Shown here: one piece after another, positions 33,363 through 41,773 of the stretch
Position numbering within the stretch: position 1 is the stretch's first letter
Layout: every line of letters begins with the position of its first letter
Assembly: GCA_963542695.1 (NCBI GenBank)
Contig: CAUTYX010000013.1
Span: forward strand, 1 to 45,187
DNA: 45,187 nt
Reading direction: 5' to 3'
DNA from: RUG100 sp963542695
Lineage (GTDB): Bacteria > Bacillota > Clostridia > Peptostreptococcales > Anaerovoracaceae
Position numbers and translations under genes: made by a program
The notes under the pieces: generated by a model
The model's database searches: none
What the model was told of the DNA's origin: nothing
Seen by the model: the letters and a program-made list of their open reading frames with translations, nothing else

Positions 33363-34769
33363 ATGTATCTTCTCCTTCGTGCTATAATAAGTGTCATGAT
33401 TTTCAAAAATACCCATTTACAATTACATACAAAACCGGATTATTTATTTACCGGTCACCAGTTAGCAACACTGATTTTGCCCATGATTATAGACTTGTTC
33501 TTGGTCTTTTTTGTTGGGATGATTGACTCCATTATGGTGTCTTCTGTAGGAGAAGGCGCTGTGTCCGCAGTTTCTTTAGTGGATCAGGTCATGCAGTTGT
33601 TTTTAATGGCCTTTTCGGCCATGGCAACGGGAGGTGCTGTTGTAGCCGGCCAATATCTAGGTGCAAAGAAAGAAAAGGAAGCCTGCAATTCCGCTTACCA
33701 GCTAATTTGGTTTATGTTCCTTTGCGGCATAGGTTTTGCAGCCATCTTGCTACTATTTCGCCATCTCATACTCCACCTTTGCTTTGGACAGATTACAAAG
33801 GAAGTATTTAGCTACGCCAATAAATATATGATTTTTACGGCTTGTTCCCTTCCAATGCTTACCATTCACCAAGGCGGGACGGCGGTTTTCCGTGCCATGG
33901 GAAATTCCAAAGGACCTATGTGGATTTCCGTTATGATGAACTTAATTAACTTTGCAGGAAATGCTTCCCTTATTTACGGATTGGGGATGGATACCGATGG
34001 TGCCGGTATTTCTACCTTGGCCAGCCGCACGGCCGCAGCCGTAGTAGTTGTGATTTTACTGCTAAACCAGGATCGTCTGCTCCATCTTCCAAAAACCTTT
34101 GCATATCATCCCGATGGTTCCCTCATAAAGCGTATTCTCTACGTTGCCATCCCCAATGGCGTGGAAAACGGTATGTTTCAACTGGGAAAGCTGGTATTGC
34201 TTTCTTTGGTTGCCCTTTATGGTACCAGCGCTATTACAGCAAATGCCATCACAAACAATATGGCATCTATCCAACTGATTCCCGGTATTGCCTGTAACAT
34301 GGCCGTTACCACAGTAATTGCTCGCTGCGTCGGATACGGTGATATTGAACAAGTACGCTATTATAATCAGTTGATGCTGAAAATAATGTTTATTACCATG
34401 GAGATTTTTGCCTGGATTGTCTATTTTCTAATGCCCTTTGTACTGACTTTATACCATGCCAGCGATCAGACTGCCCATTTGACCATGGTGATGTTCCGCT
34501 GGCATACGATTGGCGCTGTGGCCCTTTGGCCAACGGCCTTTGAATTCCCGCAAGCTTTGCGGTCTGCCGGCGATGTAAAATTCCCTATGGTGGTTTCTCT
34601 TATTACCATGTGGTTAATCCGCATACTGGGAGCCTATATATTGGCTAAGATTTTCGGCTTTGGTGCCGTTGCTCCATGGATAGCCATGGTTATTGATTTT
34701 GCGGCTCGTTTCTTTATTTTCCAGCACCGTTGGCGCCGGGGAAAATGGATTGGCAAACAAGTCATCTAG
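33363..34769 (+). CDS. MATE-family efflux transporter
   Basis: Cation-coupled multidrug/metabolite exporter, up to 468 residues with about 12 helices. VDQVMQLFLMAFSAMATGGAVVAGQYLGAKK and the matching second-half SIQLIPGIACNMAVTTVIARCVG are typical MATE repeats. The start is uncertain: neither this ATG nor the in-frame ATG at 33396 has a Shine-Dalgarno, and a TATAAT-like string at 33383-33388 lies between them, so the shorter start (MIFKNTHLQ) may be the real one. Divergent from the ABC pair; an imperfect GTTAG/CTAAC inverted repeat lies in the shared spacer near 33303-33318. Confidence 0.88.
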   Translation: MYLLLRAIISVMIFKNTHLQLHTKPDYLFTGHQLATLILPMIIDLFLVFFVGMIDSIMVSSVGEGAVSAVSLVDQVMQLFLMAFSAMATGGAVVAGQYLGAKKEKEACNSAYQLIWFMFLCGIGFAAILLLFRHLILHLCFGQITKEVFSYANKYMIFTACSLPMLTIHQGGTAVFRAMGNSKGPMWISVMMNLINFAGNASLIYGLGMDTDGAGISTLASRTAAAVVVVILLLNQDRLLHLPKTFAYHPDGSLIKRILYVAIPNGVENGMFQLGKLVLLSLVALYGTSAITANAITNNMASIQLIPGIACNMAVTTVIARCVGYGDIEQVRYYNQLMLKIMFITMEIFAWIVYFLMPFVLTLYHASDQTAHLTMVMFRWHTIGAVALWPTAFEFPQALRSAGDVKFPMVVSLITMWLIRILGAYILAKIFGFGAVAPWIAMVIDFAARFFIFQHRWRRGKWIGKQVI

Positions 34770-34851
34770 CAATTGAGATTGCCTGCTAATTGATATACAA
34801 TACATATATGTGTACGTGTTAGTTTTAATAAGAGAATGAAAGAGGATTATT

Positions 34852-35724
34852 ATGAGCAATCAATATTGCCCACATTGCGGGGCAAAGTTAACCCCCGGCT
34901 ACAAATACTGTGAACAATGCGGCGCCAATGTCGAGACCGATGTTCGTACCGAAAACGACTATTATGGTGACGAATTGTTGCAGCCCGCAGTGCCACGTAA
35001 AAAATCATCCAAAATGGTGCCTTTGATTATTGCCATTGTTATCGCTGTTATTATTGTTGCTGGCATTGCAGGCTTCTTTATTTGGTCAACGAAAATCAAA
35101 ACAACGGAAGTAGATTTAACGTCTAGAATTCCACAGTCGGCCATTACCTTCCTTGGTAAAAACGGCGAAGGAACGGCACAAATTGATGAAGTGGAAGCAA
35201 GAAACGCCATCGAAGCCGGCGACAAAAAAGCAAAGAAATTCATTGAAGGTGTTAGCTACACCATCGATAAAGATACCAATCTCTCCAATGGAGATGAAAT
35301 CACGGTGACGGCAGATTATTCGGCAACAGATCAGGAAACATATCGCATTGAACCGAAAAATACCAGCAGAAAATTTGTTGTCAAAGTAAAAACAACAGAA
35401 ACGCAGCGAATCGTCATTGATTATAATGATAAGGGGCTATACGATTATTCCTTGAATAATGAAGTATATAGTTACGATGATTACTATCTGGCAGAAAGCG
35501 ATGTCAGCGGATGGAGTCACGATAAATTGCAGCGTGCTATCAACGATATTTGTGCCATGAACGGTCGGAAATTTGATTCTAAAGAAACCCAGTCTTACTA
35601 CAACCGGTTCTCCTGGTACACTCCCATGCATTCTCCCGATGACTTTGACAGCCACCTACAAAGCTATTTAACAGACACCGAGTATTACAATTACAACTTG
35701 CTGGCAAAAGTACGTGACCGGTAA
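34852..35724 (+). CDS. Zinc-ribbon membrane protein with YARHG-like C-terminus
   Basis: 290 residues. An N-terminal zinc ribbon (YCPHCGAKLTPGYKYCEQCG) is cytoplasmic; a membrane helix follows at about 56-78 (MVPLIIAIVIAVIIVAG). The middle outer region has a beta-rich repeat (SYTIDKDTNLSNGDEITV). The last 65 residues match the YARHG domain layout (LQRAINDICAMNGRKF, then SWYTP), but the signature YARHG itself reads CAMNG. Such proteins are common in Firmicutes, with unassigned function. AGAGGA precedes the ATG. Confidence 0.8.
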   Translation: MSNQYCPHCGAKLTPGYKYCEQCGANVETDVRTENDYYGDELLQPAVPRKKSSKMVPLIIAIVIAVIIVAGIAGFFIWSTKIKTTEVDLTSRIPQSAITFLGKNGEGTAQIDEVEARNAIEAGDKKAKKFIEGVSYTIDKDTNLSNGDEITVTADYSATDQETYRIEPKNTSRKFVVKVKTTETQRIVIDYNDKGLYDYSLNNEVYSYDDYYLAESDVSGWSHDKLQRAINDICAMNGRKFDSKETQSYYNRFSWYTPMHSPDDFDSHLQSYLTDTEYYNYNLLAKVRDR

Positions 35725-35761
35725 AATGCGGCAGTGTGTAAAACCCTATATTAACTATGAT

Positions 35762-35789
35762 AGAGCCAAGGAAATCCAACCTTGGCTCT
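35762..35789 (+). terminator. Terminator of the zinc-ribbon gene
   Basis: AGAGCCAAGG and CCTTGGCTCT are a perfect 10-bp stem with an 8-base loop, followed by TAGCTTTGTT. Confidence 0.8.
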
Positions 35790-35891
35790 TAGCTTTGTTC
35801 TGTTATTACCTTCGTAATCCTCTGTCTATATACAAGTAGGCTATAAAAAATCCTTACTTGTTCGCAATTGTTCTTTTTTTATGCAGCAAAA

Positions 35892-35930
35892 CGAACGTTT
35901 GTTTACACAGCTGTTCTTCTATGATATGAT
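35892..35930 (+). promoter_or_regulatory. lexA promoter with overlapping SOS box
   Basis: GAACGTTTGTTT (35893-35904) fits the Firmicutes LexA box GAAC-N4-GTTY. It overlaps the -35 TTTACA (35902-35907); TATGAT (35925-35930) follows after 17 bases. LexA bound here would block its own promoter. Confidence 0.8.
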
Positions 35931-35960
35931 AAAAGTACACATAGAAAGGTCGGTGAACAC

Positions 35961-36641
35961 ATGGCACAGTTAACGAAGCGAGAGAGCCAAATTCTTGCGT
36001 ATATGAGCAAACAGATTACAGAAAAAGGATATCCCCCTACTGTTCGAGAAATTTGTACGGCTCTGGGCATCAAATCTACATCCACGGTTCATAAAGATAT
36101 TAATAATTTAGTGGAGGCCGGTTTTTTACGAAAAGACCCCTCTAAACCCAGAGCATTGGTTCTCATTGAAGATCCGACAGAAAACACATCTGCTACGACG
36201 GAAAAATCCACTACCGCAACCGTCTCAGCCCCTTCTGAAAAGAAAGAACAGCGGGGAGATATTGTCGATATTCCTTTGGTGGGTCAGGTAGCCGCCGGTA
36301 CACCGATTTTAGCAGAAGAAAACGTAACCGACACCATTCCTGTTCCGCAGCGTTTCCTGGGATCCGGCGCCAACTATATGCTTACGGTCCGTGGAGAGAG
36401 CATGATTGAAGCCGGCATTATGGATGGAGACTACATCCTAGTAGAGCAGCAAACCAGTATTCGCAATGGAGATATTGTTGTTGCCATGGTCGATGGATTT
36501 GAAAGTGAAGCAACAGTTAAAACCTTCTACAAAGAAAAGGATCATATCCGGCTGCAACCGGAAAATTCTACCATGAGTCCCATTATTGTCAATGACGTAA
36601 AAATATTAGGCAAAGTAAAAGGTGTTTTTCGCTATTTCTAA
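35961..36641 (+). CDS. lexA: SOS regulator LexA
   Basis: Repressor of DNA-damage genes, 226 residues. Residues 1-68 form the winged helix (YPPTVREICTALGIKSTSTVHKDI). A T/S/E-rich linker follows. The self-cleavage site is A112-G113 in QVAAGTP; the catalytic serine is S147 in RGESMIEAGI and the lysine K187 in EATVKTF. The long linker (about residues 70-100) and a slightly longer loop before K187 make it larger than the roughly 205-residue standard. Autoregulated through the box overlapping its promoter. Confidence 0.96.
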   Translation: MAQLTKRESQILAYMSKQITEKGYPPTVREICTALGIKSTSTVHKDINNLVEAGFLRKDPSKPRALVLIEDPTENTSATTEKSTTATVSAPSEKKEQRGDIVDIPLVGQVAAGTPILAEENVTDTIPVPQRFLGSGANYMLTVRGESMIEAGIMDGDYILVEQQTSIRNGDIVVAMVDGFESEATVKTFYKEKDHIRLQPENSTMSPIIVNDVKILGKVKGVFRYF

Positions 36642-36669
36642 CACCGATATATAAAAAAACAGCCACAAT

Positions 36670-36714
36670 CGAAAACGGAAGCAATCTCCATTCCGGAGAC
36701 TGCTTCCGTTTTCG
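36670..36714. terminator. Bidirectional terminator between lexA and the VWA gene
   Basis: A 20-bp stem (one mismatch) with a 5-base loop; T-runs follow on the plus strand (36715-36720) and, after a short spacer, on the minus strand. It serves the convergent lexA and VWA/MoxR units. Confidence 0.9.
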
Positions 36715-36744
36715 GTTTTTAATTTGTTTTTACATATAGCCGTC

Positions 36745-37938
36745 TCAGCGAACCAATAGACGCTTGATTCCTTTTTCCAATCCGTCCATGGTCAATTCAA
36801 ACATAGGGAATATATCCTTGATAACTTGAATGGTTTCATAACCGTATGCAAATTCCCATCGTTTTGCAAGAATTGGGTTAAGCCAGATTTTCTTTTTGTA
36901 TTTTTTATCAAAGCGCTGCAACCATTCCATCCCGGTATCCTGGTTGAAAAGACCTACAAAGGCATTTCCACCACGGCGGAACAGTTCCGATGGTGCCATA
37001 GCCGCATCACCGACAAATATAACTTTGTATTCGCTGTCCAAATTATTTAGTACCCAACTGGTATCTATCCAGTCTCCTCGTTTACAATAAGGAGTATTAT
37101 ATAAATGATCGTAAATACAGTTATGGAAGTAATATACCTTTACATCCTTAAAGTGATTGGATTTACGCAATGCCTGGAATAATCGGGCACACATATCACT
37201 ATACCGGAGCATAGAGCCATCGGAATCCATCAGCAGCAGGACTTTTACCGTATTTTTTCGTGGACGCTCGTATACCAATTTCAACAATCCGGCATTATCA
37301 CTGGTCTCTTCAATGGTTTGATCAATATCCAGTTCTGTCTTTGCCGCATCCACCCTGCTGGAAAACTGACGCAGTTTGCGGAATGCCATCTGGTATTGGC
37401 GTACATCGATAACAGTGTCATCTCTAAAGTCACAGAAGTTGTGTTCACCGGCAATCTGAACAGCGGATTTATGTCTGCTGTAACCACCGGTTCGAACACC
37501 GGCCGGATTATATCCACCCCTACCCATTACAGAAGTACCACCGGTTCCAATCCAGTAGGTTCCGCCATCGTGCCGTTCCTTCTGTTCCTGGATACGCTCT
37601 CGGTACATTTCCATAATCTCTTCGAATTCACGAACAATAGATTCATGAACACGTTTGTCATCAATGTCTCGCTCTTTATCTTCTTCTGCCAACCATTTCC
37701 AAAATTCTTCCGGAAGATCTTCCGGTGATTCAATTCCTTCAAAGTATTCTGCAAATACAGAGTCAAGCTTGTCATAGTCAGCCTCTGTTTTTACTAAAAT
37801 ACTACGGCAAAGATGATAAAAGGCGGTTAAGGAAGAATTGGCCAATCCTTTGTCCAAAGCTTCCATTAACACCATCCACTCATTGATAGATACTTTTAGT
37901 CCCCGGGCTCTAAGTAAATAGAAAAAACTCAGAAACAT
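36745..37938 (-). CDS. VWA (CoxE-like) domain protein
   Basis: 397-residue partner of the adjoining MoxR ATPase. The N-terminal half is helical and charged; a G-rich stretch (TGGTSVMGRGGYNPAG) precedes the von Willebrand A domain. The metal-site motif reads LLMDSDGSM, with aspartate where the usual DxSGS has serine. A second VWA element is VIFVGDAAMAPSELF. MoxR-VWA pairs act as chaperone-like assembly systems for metallo-enzymes or complexes. The start MFLSFF has AGGTGG upstream, one base after the ATPase stop, so translation is coupled. Confidence 0.88.
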   Translation of the reverse strand: MFLSFFYLLRARGLKVSINEWMVLMEALDKGLANSSLTAFYHLCRSILVKTEADYDKLDSVFAEYFEGIESPEDLPEEFWKWLAEEDKERDIDDKRVHESIVREFEEIMEMYRERIQEQKERHDGGTYWIGTGGTSVMGRGGYNPAGVRTGGYSRHKSAVQIAGEHNFCDFRDDTVIDVRQYQMAFRKLRQFSSRVDAAKTELDIDQTIEETSDNAGLLKLVYERPRKNTVKVLLLMDSDGSMLRYSDMCARLFQALRKSNHFKDVKVYYFHNCIYDHLYNTPYCKRGDWIDTSWVLNNLDSEYKVIFVGDAAMAPSELFRRGGNAFVGLFNQDTGMEWLQRFDKKYKKKIWLNPILAKRWEFAYGYETIQVIKDIFPMFELTMDGLEKGIKRLLVR

Positions 37939-37939
37939 A

Positions 37940-38782
37940 TTACCACCTCTTGAGGGAATATCCTTTTTCCTTAATTTCATGCATTACATCGATATCCTGG
38001 TTTTTCTTTAGCAGAACTCCTACAAAAGGAACTTTATCTGCCAGGGTATCCACATCAACGCCTGCTAACATTAACGCTTGAATCCAGTCTAAAAGCTCGG
38101 ATGTGCTGGGTTTCTTCTGCAAATCATCCATTTCACGCAGTTTATAGAAGGCTTCGCATGCGCTGTCTACTAATTTTCCATCAATGTCTCCATAGTGAAC
38201 CTTGATGATATCCCGCATTTTTTCTTCATCCGGAAACTCAATGTAATGGAAAATACATCTTCTAAGGAAGGCATCCGGCAGTTCTTTTTCTGCATTGGAT
38301 GTAATGATAACAATGGGACGAGTCTTGGTCTTAATGGTCTCCTTGGTTTCATTGATATAGAATTCCATTTTGTCCAGTTCCCATAACAAATCGTTAGGAA
38401 ATTCCAAGTCAGCCTTGTCAATTTCGTCAATTAGAAGAACAACTTGCTTGTCAGATGTAAAGGCTTCACCCAGCTTACCAAGCTTGATGTACTGCTTGAT
38501 ATCCGCTACATCCCCTTCTCCAAACTGAGAATCATACAGTCTCTGTACGGTATCGTACACATACAGTCCATCCTGCGCTTTGGTGGTGGATTTGATACTC
38601 CAAATTACCAGCTCCATGTCTAAGGATTCTGCAATGGCTTCGGCCAGCATGGTTTTGCCGGTTCCCGGTTCTCCCTTGATTAGCAAAGGTTTTTCCAATG
38701 CAATGGAAACATTAACCGCATTTTTCAGTTCTTCTGTGGCAACGTAGGTGCTGCTGCCTTTAAATGTATCCAGCGTTTTCAT
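37940..38782 (-). CDS. MoxR-family AAA+ ATPase
   Basis: 280 residues. GEPGTGKTMLAEAIA is Walker A, VVLLIDEIDKAD Walker B, and VIITSNAEKELPDAFLRRC the sensor-1/arginine-finger region. MoxR ATPases remodel or load cofactors into client proteins with a VWA partner, here the next gene. It lies 23 bases after mrp. AAAGGAAA precedes the ATG. The client is not evident; candidates nearby are metal or flavin enzymes. Confidence 0.92.
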   Translation of the reverse strand: MKTLDTFKGSSTYVATEELKNAVNVSIALEKPLLIKGEPGTGKTMLAEAIAESLDMELVIWSIKSTTKAQDGLYVYDTVQRLYDSQFGEGDVADIKQYIKLGKLGEAFTSDKQVVLLIDEIDKADLEFPNDLLWELDKMEFYINETKETIKTKTRPIVIITSNAEKELPDAFLRRCIFHYIEFPDEEKMRDIIKVHYGDIDGKLVDSACEAFYKLREMDDLQKKPSTSELLDWIQALMLAGVDVDTLADKVPFVGVLLKKNQDIDVMHEIKEKGYSLKRW

Positions 38783-38805
38783 AAAAATAATTTCCTTTCT
38801 ACTGA

Positions 38806-39642
38806 TTATTCAGACGCCAGCTTGTTCAACACATCCACTAGCGTATCCAACTGATTGGATTCATACATTTCAATTTTGCCTTTATCACAGGCCTGTGCCA
38901 GCTCCGGATCAATGGGAAGCTGTGCAATAACGGAAAGTCCATGGTCTGCTGCAACCTGCTGCAAATGACTTTCTCCAAAGATATTAATCTTTTCGTCACA
39001 GGTAGGACATGCCACATAACTCATGTTTTCAATCAATCCCAAAACAGGAATATCCATCATTTCCGCCATCTTTACAGCTTTGGCAACAATCATGGAAACA
39101 AGATCCTGAGGACTGGTTACAACGATAATACCATCAACAGGAATAGATTGGAATACCGTTAATGGAACATCTCCTGTTCCCGGAGGCATATCGATAAACA
39201 TGAAATCAATATCTTCCCAGATAACATCTGTCCAAAACTGTTTTACAAGACCGGCGATAACAGGACCTCTCCACAAAACAGGATCTTCCGGATTTTCCAG
39301 CACCAAGTTGGTAGAAACCATTTTAATGCCCGATGGTGTTGACTGCGGAATAATGCCGTCTTCTACACCGTATACGGTATCTGTAACACCAAACATCTTT
39401 GGAATAGAAGGACCCGTTACGTCAGCATCTAAAATAGCGGCTTTGTATCCTTGTCTTGCTGCCGTTACTGCTGCCAAAGAAGAAACAGAGGATTTCCCTA
39501 CGCCTCCCTTTCCGCTGACAATGCCGATGACTTTCTTAATATGACTCTTTTCATGGGGTTTTTCCAGCAAGCTTTCCGGGCTTCGACTGCCACATCCATC
39601 AACACCACAGCTGCCACAATCATGATTGCAATTTTCACTCAT
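38806..39642 (-). CDS. Mrp/NBP35-family iron-sulfur carrier ATPase
   Basis: 278-residue P-loop ATPase that assembles or transfers [4Fe-4S] clusters. The N-terminus is cysteine-rich (CNHDCGSCGVDGCGS); GIVSGKGGVGKSS is the deviant Walker A; MPPGTGDVPLT and a CPTC pair (bridging cluster cysteines of the dimer) follow. It lies between the LysR regulator and the MoxR ATPase, all in one direction with short gaps. Confidence 0.93.
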   Translation of the reverse strand: MSENCNHDCGSCGVDGCGSRSPESLLEKPHEKSHIKKVIGIVSGKGGVGKSSVSSLAAVTAARQGYKAAILDADVTGPSIPKMFGVTDTVYGVEDGIIPQSTPSGIKMVSTNLVLENPEDPVLWRGPVIAGLVKQFWTDVIWEDIDFMFIDMPPGTGDVPLTVFQSIPVDGIIVVTSPQDLVSMIVAKAVKMAEMMDIPVLGLIENMSYVACPTCDEKINIFGESHLQQVAADHGLSVIAQLPIDPELAQACDKGKIEMYESNQLDTLVDVLNKLASE

Positions 39643-39659
39643 TTTGGGTTCTCCTTCCC

Positions 39660-40574
39660 CTATATACTATCACTATATTCCTTATATTTCGCAATCTCTT
39701 CCAGATATTTTTCTGCCAGAGGAGATAGCTTTTGGTCTTGTCTACAGAGGTAGCCAATGACCATTGTTTCATCTACGTCAATAGGCACAGCCACATATCC
39801 GGAACCATTTAGATCCTCACAGATAATACCGCTGCAAATCGTATATCCTTCTAATCCCCGCATCATGTTTAACATGGTGGCACGGTCATTTACGGCAATG
39901 GAACGACGATATCCATAGGTATTTAACGCTTCTTCGGAAAAATAGAAAGAATTCTTTGTTCCCTGATCAAAGGTCAAACAAGGGTATTCCTCCAGCTGAT
40001 CCAAGGTAATTATTTCCTCTTTTGCCAGAGGATGCTCTTTCCAAAGATACGCATACACGCCACACTCCATCAAAGAATGAAATTCCAAACCATAGTCCCT
40101 GAAATATTTTTCCAATACATCCTGGTTTTCCCGGCTTCTGTACAATATGCCTATTTCGCTGACAGAATCCCGGACGTCTTCCATAACTTCCGAAGTTTTG
40201 CCTTCCCTAACCGCAAATTCATAGTCATCCATGCCAAACTGTTTCACCAGCTCCACAAACGCAAATACCGCAAAGGTATAATGCTGCATGGAAACGCCGA
40301 ATTTTTTCTTTACATCTGCCGAAGACAGATACTTGTTCTCCAGCAATTGGTATTGCTGGAGAACTTGTCTGGCATATCCGACAAACTCTTTCCCGTCCGG
40401 TGTCAATATTACACCATGATTGCTGCGGCGAAACAGGTAAATTCCCAATTCTTTTTCCAGTTCCTTAATGGCAGTGGATAAACTGGGTTGGGATACAAAT
40501 TGTTGTTTGGCCGCCTCGTTCATAGAACCGGCTTCGGCTACGGCAATTACGTACCGCAATTGAGTTAATGTCAT
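39660..40574 (-). CDS. LysR-type transcriptional regulator
   Basis: 304 residues. Residues 1-60 are the winged helix (LRYVIAVAEAGSMNEAAKQQFVSQPSLSTAIKELE), followed by the linker helix and a ligand-binding domain. AGGAT precedes the ATG. It begins 20 bases after pta and ends 17 bases before mrp, in the same direction, rather than divergent to a target, so it is likely cotranscribed with them. Effector unknown; control of pta is an inference from position only. Confidence 0.92.
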   Translation of the reverse strand: MTLTQLRYVIAVAEAGSMNEAAKQQFVSQPSLSTAIKELEKELGIYLFRRSNHGVILTPDGKEFVGYARQVLQQYQLLENKYLSSADVKKKFGVSMQHYTFAVFAFVELVKQFGMDDYEFAVREGKTSEVMEDVRDSVSEIGILYRSRENQDVLEKYFRDYGLEFHSLMECGVYAYLWKEHPLAKEEIITLDQLEEYPCLTFDQGTKNSFYFSEEALNTYGYRRSIAVNDRATMLNMMRGLEGYTICSGIICEDLNGSGYVAVPIDVDETMVIGYLCRQDQKLSPLAEKYLEEIAKYKEYSDSI

Positions 40575-40594
40575 CTATACTATCCTATTTTGTC

Positions 40595-41569
40595 TTATTT
40601 CAATGCAGCGGTAATGATAGCCATGGTGTAGACTTCTTCTGCGTTACAACCTCTGGACAAATCATTAATAGGTGCGTTTAATCCCTGGAGTACTGGGCCA
40701 TACGCATCAAATCCACCTAGTCTCTGCGCAATTTTGTATCCAATGTTTCCGGCGTTGATGTCCGGGAATATGAATACGTTTGCCTGACCTGCTACTGTGG
40801 AGCCGGGGCATTTTTTAGCTGCTACTACCGGGGAAACGGCAGCGTCAAACTGCAATTCGCCATCTACATCCAGTTCCGGTGCCAATTCCTTTACTTTTTC
40901 CAGTGCAGCCTTTACCTTATCTACATCTTCTCCTGCGCCGGAACCTTTGGTGGAATAAGACAGCATGGCCACCTTTGGATCGATGCCGAATACAGCTGCT
41001 GTCTTTGCAGATTCAATGGCGGATTCTGCCAGCTGGTCAGCATCCGGTTTGATGTTTATAGCGCAGTCGCCCATTCCCAGGATTTCATCTTCTCCGTCTT
41101 CGTGTTCACGAACCATAATAAAGAGAGAGGAAACGGCTTTGTTGCCGGGCTTTGTCTTGATCAGCTGCAGAGCCGGACGAACGGTATCAGCTGTGGAATA
41201 GGTTGCACCGCCCAGCAAGGCATCGGCCTGTCCCATTTTAACCAGCATGGTGCCAAAGTAGTTGCCCTTTTGCAGAGCAGCTCTACACTGGTCTTCGTCC
41301 ATTTTCCCTTTTCTTAGTTCTACCATCTTTGCTACCATAGCATCCATCTCCGGATAGGTAGCCGGATCGATGATTTCCAGTCCTTCAATATCAAAGCCGC
41401 CTTCTTTTGCTGCAGCCTCCACATCCTCTTTTACACCAATGAGAATCGGTGTCAGAAAACCACCCTTTTTCAGACGATCAGATGCCTCTAAGATTCTTGC
41501 ATCTGTTCCCTCTGTAAAAACGATTTTCCGAGAATCTTTCTTCAGTACTTCAATTAAGTTCTCAAACAT
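40595..41569 (-). CDS. pta: Phosphate acetyltransferase
   Basis: Converts acetyl-CoA and phosphate to acetyl phosphate for AckA. The short, 324-residue form without extra N-terminal domains. Family segments: VFTEGTDARILEA, QADALLGGATYSTADTVRPALQ, GMGDCAINIKPDADQLAE, and the C-terminal FIFPDINAGNIGYKIAQRLGG. It is 36 kb from ackA, where many relatives keep them adjacent. It heads the pta-lysR-mrp-moxR-vwa run and has its own promoter. Confidence 0.97.
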   Translation of the reverse strand: MFENLIEVLKKDSRKIVFTEGTDARILEASDRLKKGGFLTPILIGVKEDVEAAAKEGGFDIEGLEIIDPATYPEMDAMVAKMVELRKGKMDEDQCRAALQKGNYFGTMLVKMGQADALLGGATYSTADTVRPALQLIKTKPGNKAVSSLFIMVREHEDGEDEILGMGDCAINIKPDADQLAESAIESAKTAAVFGIDPKVAMLSYSTKGSGAGEDVDKVKAALEKVKELAPELDVDGELQFDAAVSPVVAAKKCPGSTVAGQANVFIFPDINAGNIGYKIAQRLGGFDAYGPVLQGLNAPINDLSRGCNAEEVYTMAIITAALK

Positions 41570-41617
41570 AATGTTCTCCCTCTGATCTCTCGCGATTTAC
41601 AATTTACAATACATCTC

Positions 41618-41646
41618 ATTATATACCAACAAATAAAGCCACTCAA
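41618..41646 (-). promoter_or_regulatory. Sigma-A promoter of pta
   Basis: TTGAGT (41641-41646) and TATAAT (41618-41623) on the minus strand with a 17-base spacer, about 50 bases before the start codon. Confidence 0.7.
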
Positions 41647-41701
41647 GCATTATGCGGTTTCTTCTACGGTTAGATGAGCAATGGAATTGATTTTTATAAA
41701 T

Positions 41702-41734
41702 ATAGTGTTGGCAAAAGATCTTCACCAACACTAT
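41702..41734 (-). terminator. Terminator of the SGNH protein gene
   Basis: ATAGTGTTGG and CCAACACTAT form a perfect 10-bp stem with a 13-base loop, about 40 bases downstream of the stop; ATTTATAA follows on the minus strand. Confidence 0.75.
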
Positions 41735-41773
41735 TTTGTGTAAAATTATATCTTCCCATGCAAGAGAATCTAA

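Noticed and set aside
33383..33398. Leaderless MATE transcript from a TATAAT 7 bases before the second ATG
   Set aside because: No acceptable -35 is present, so only the start ambiguity is reported, not a promoter.
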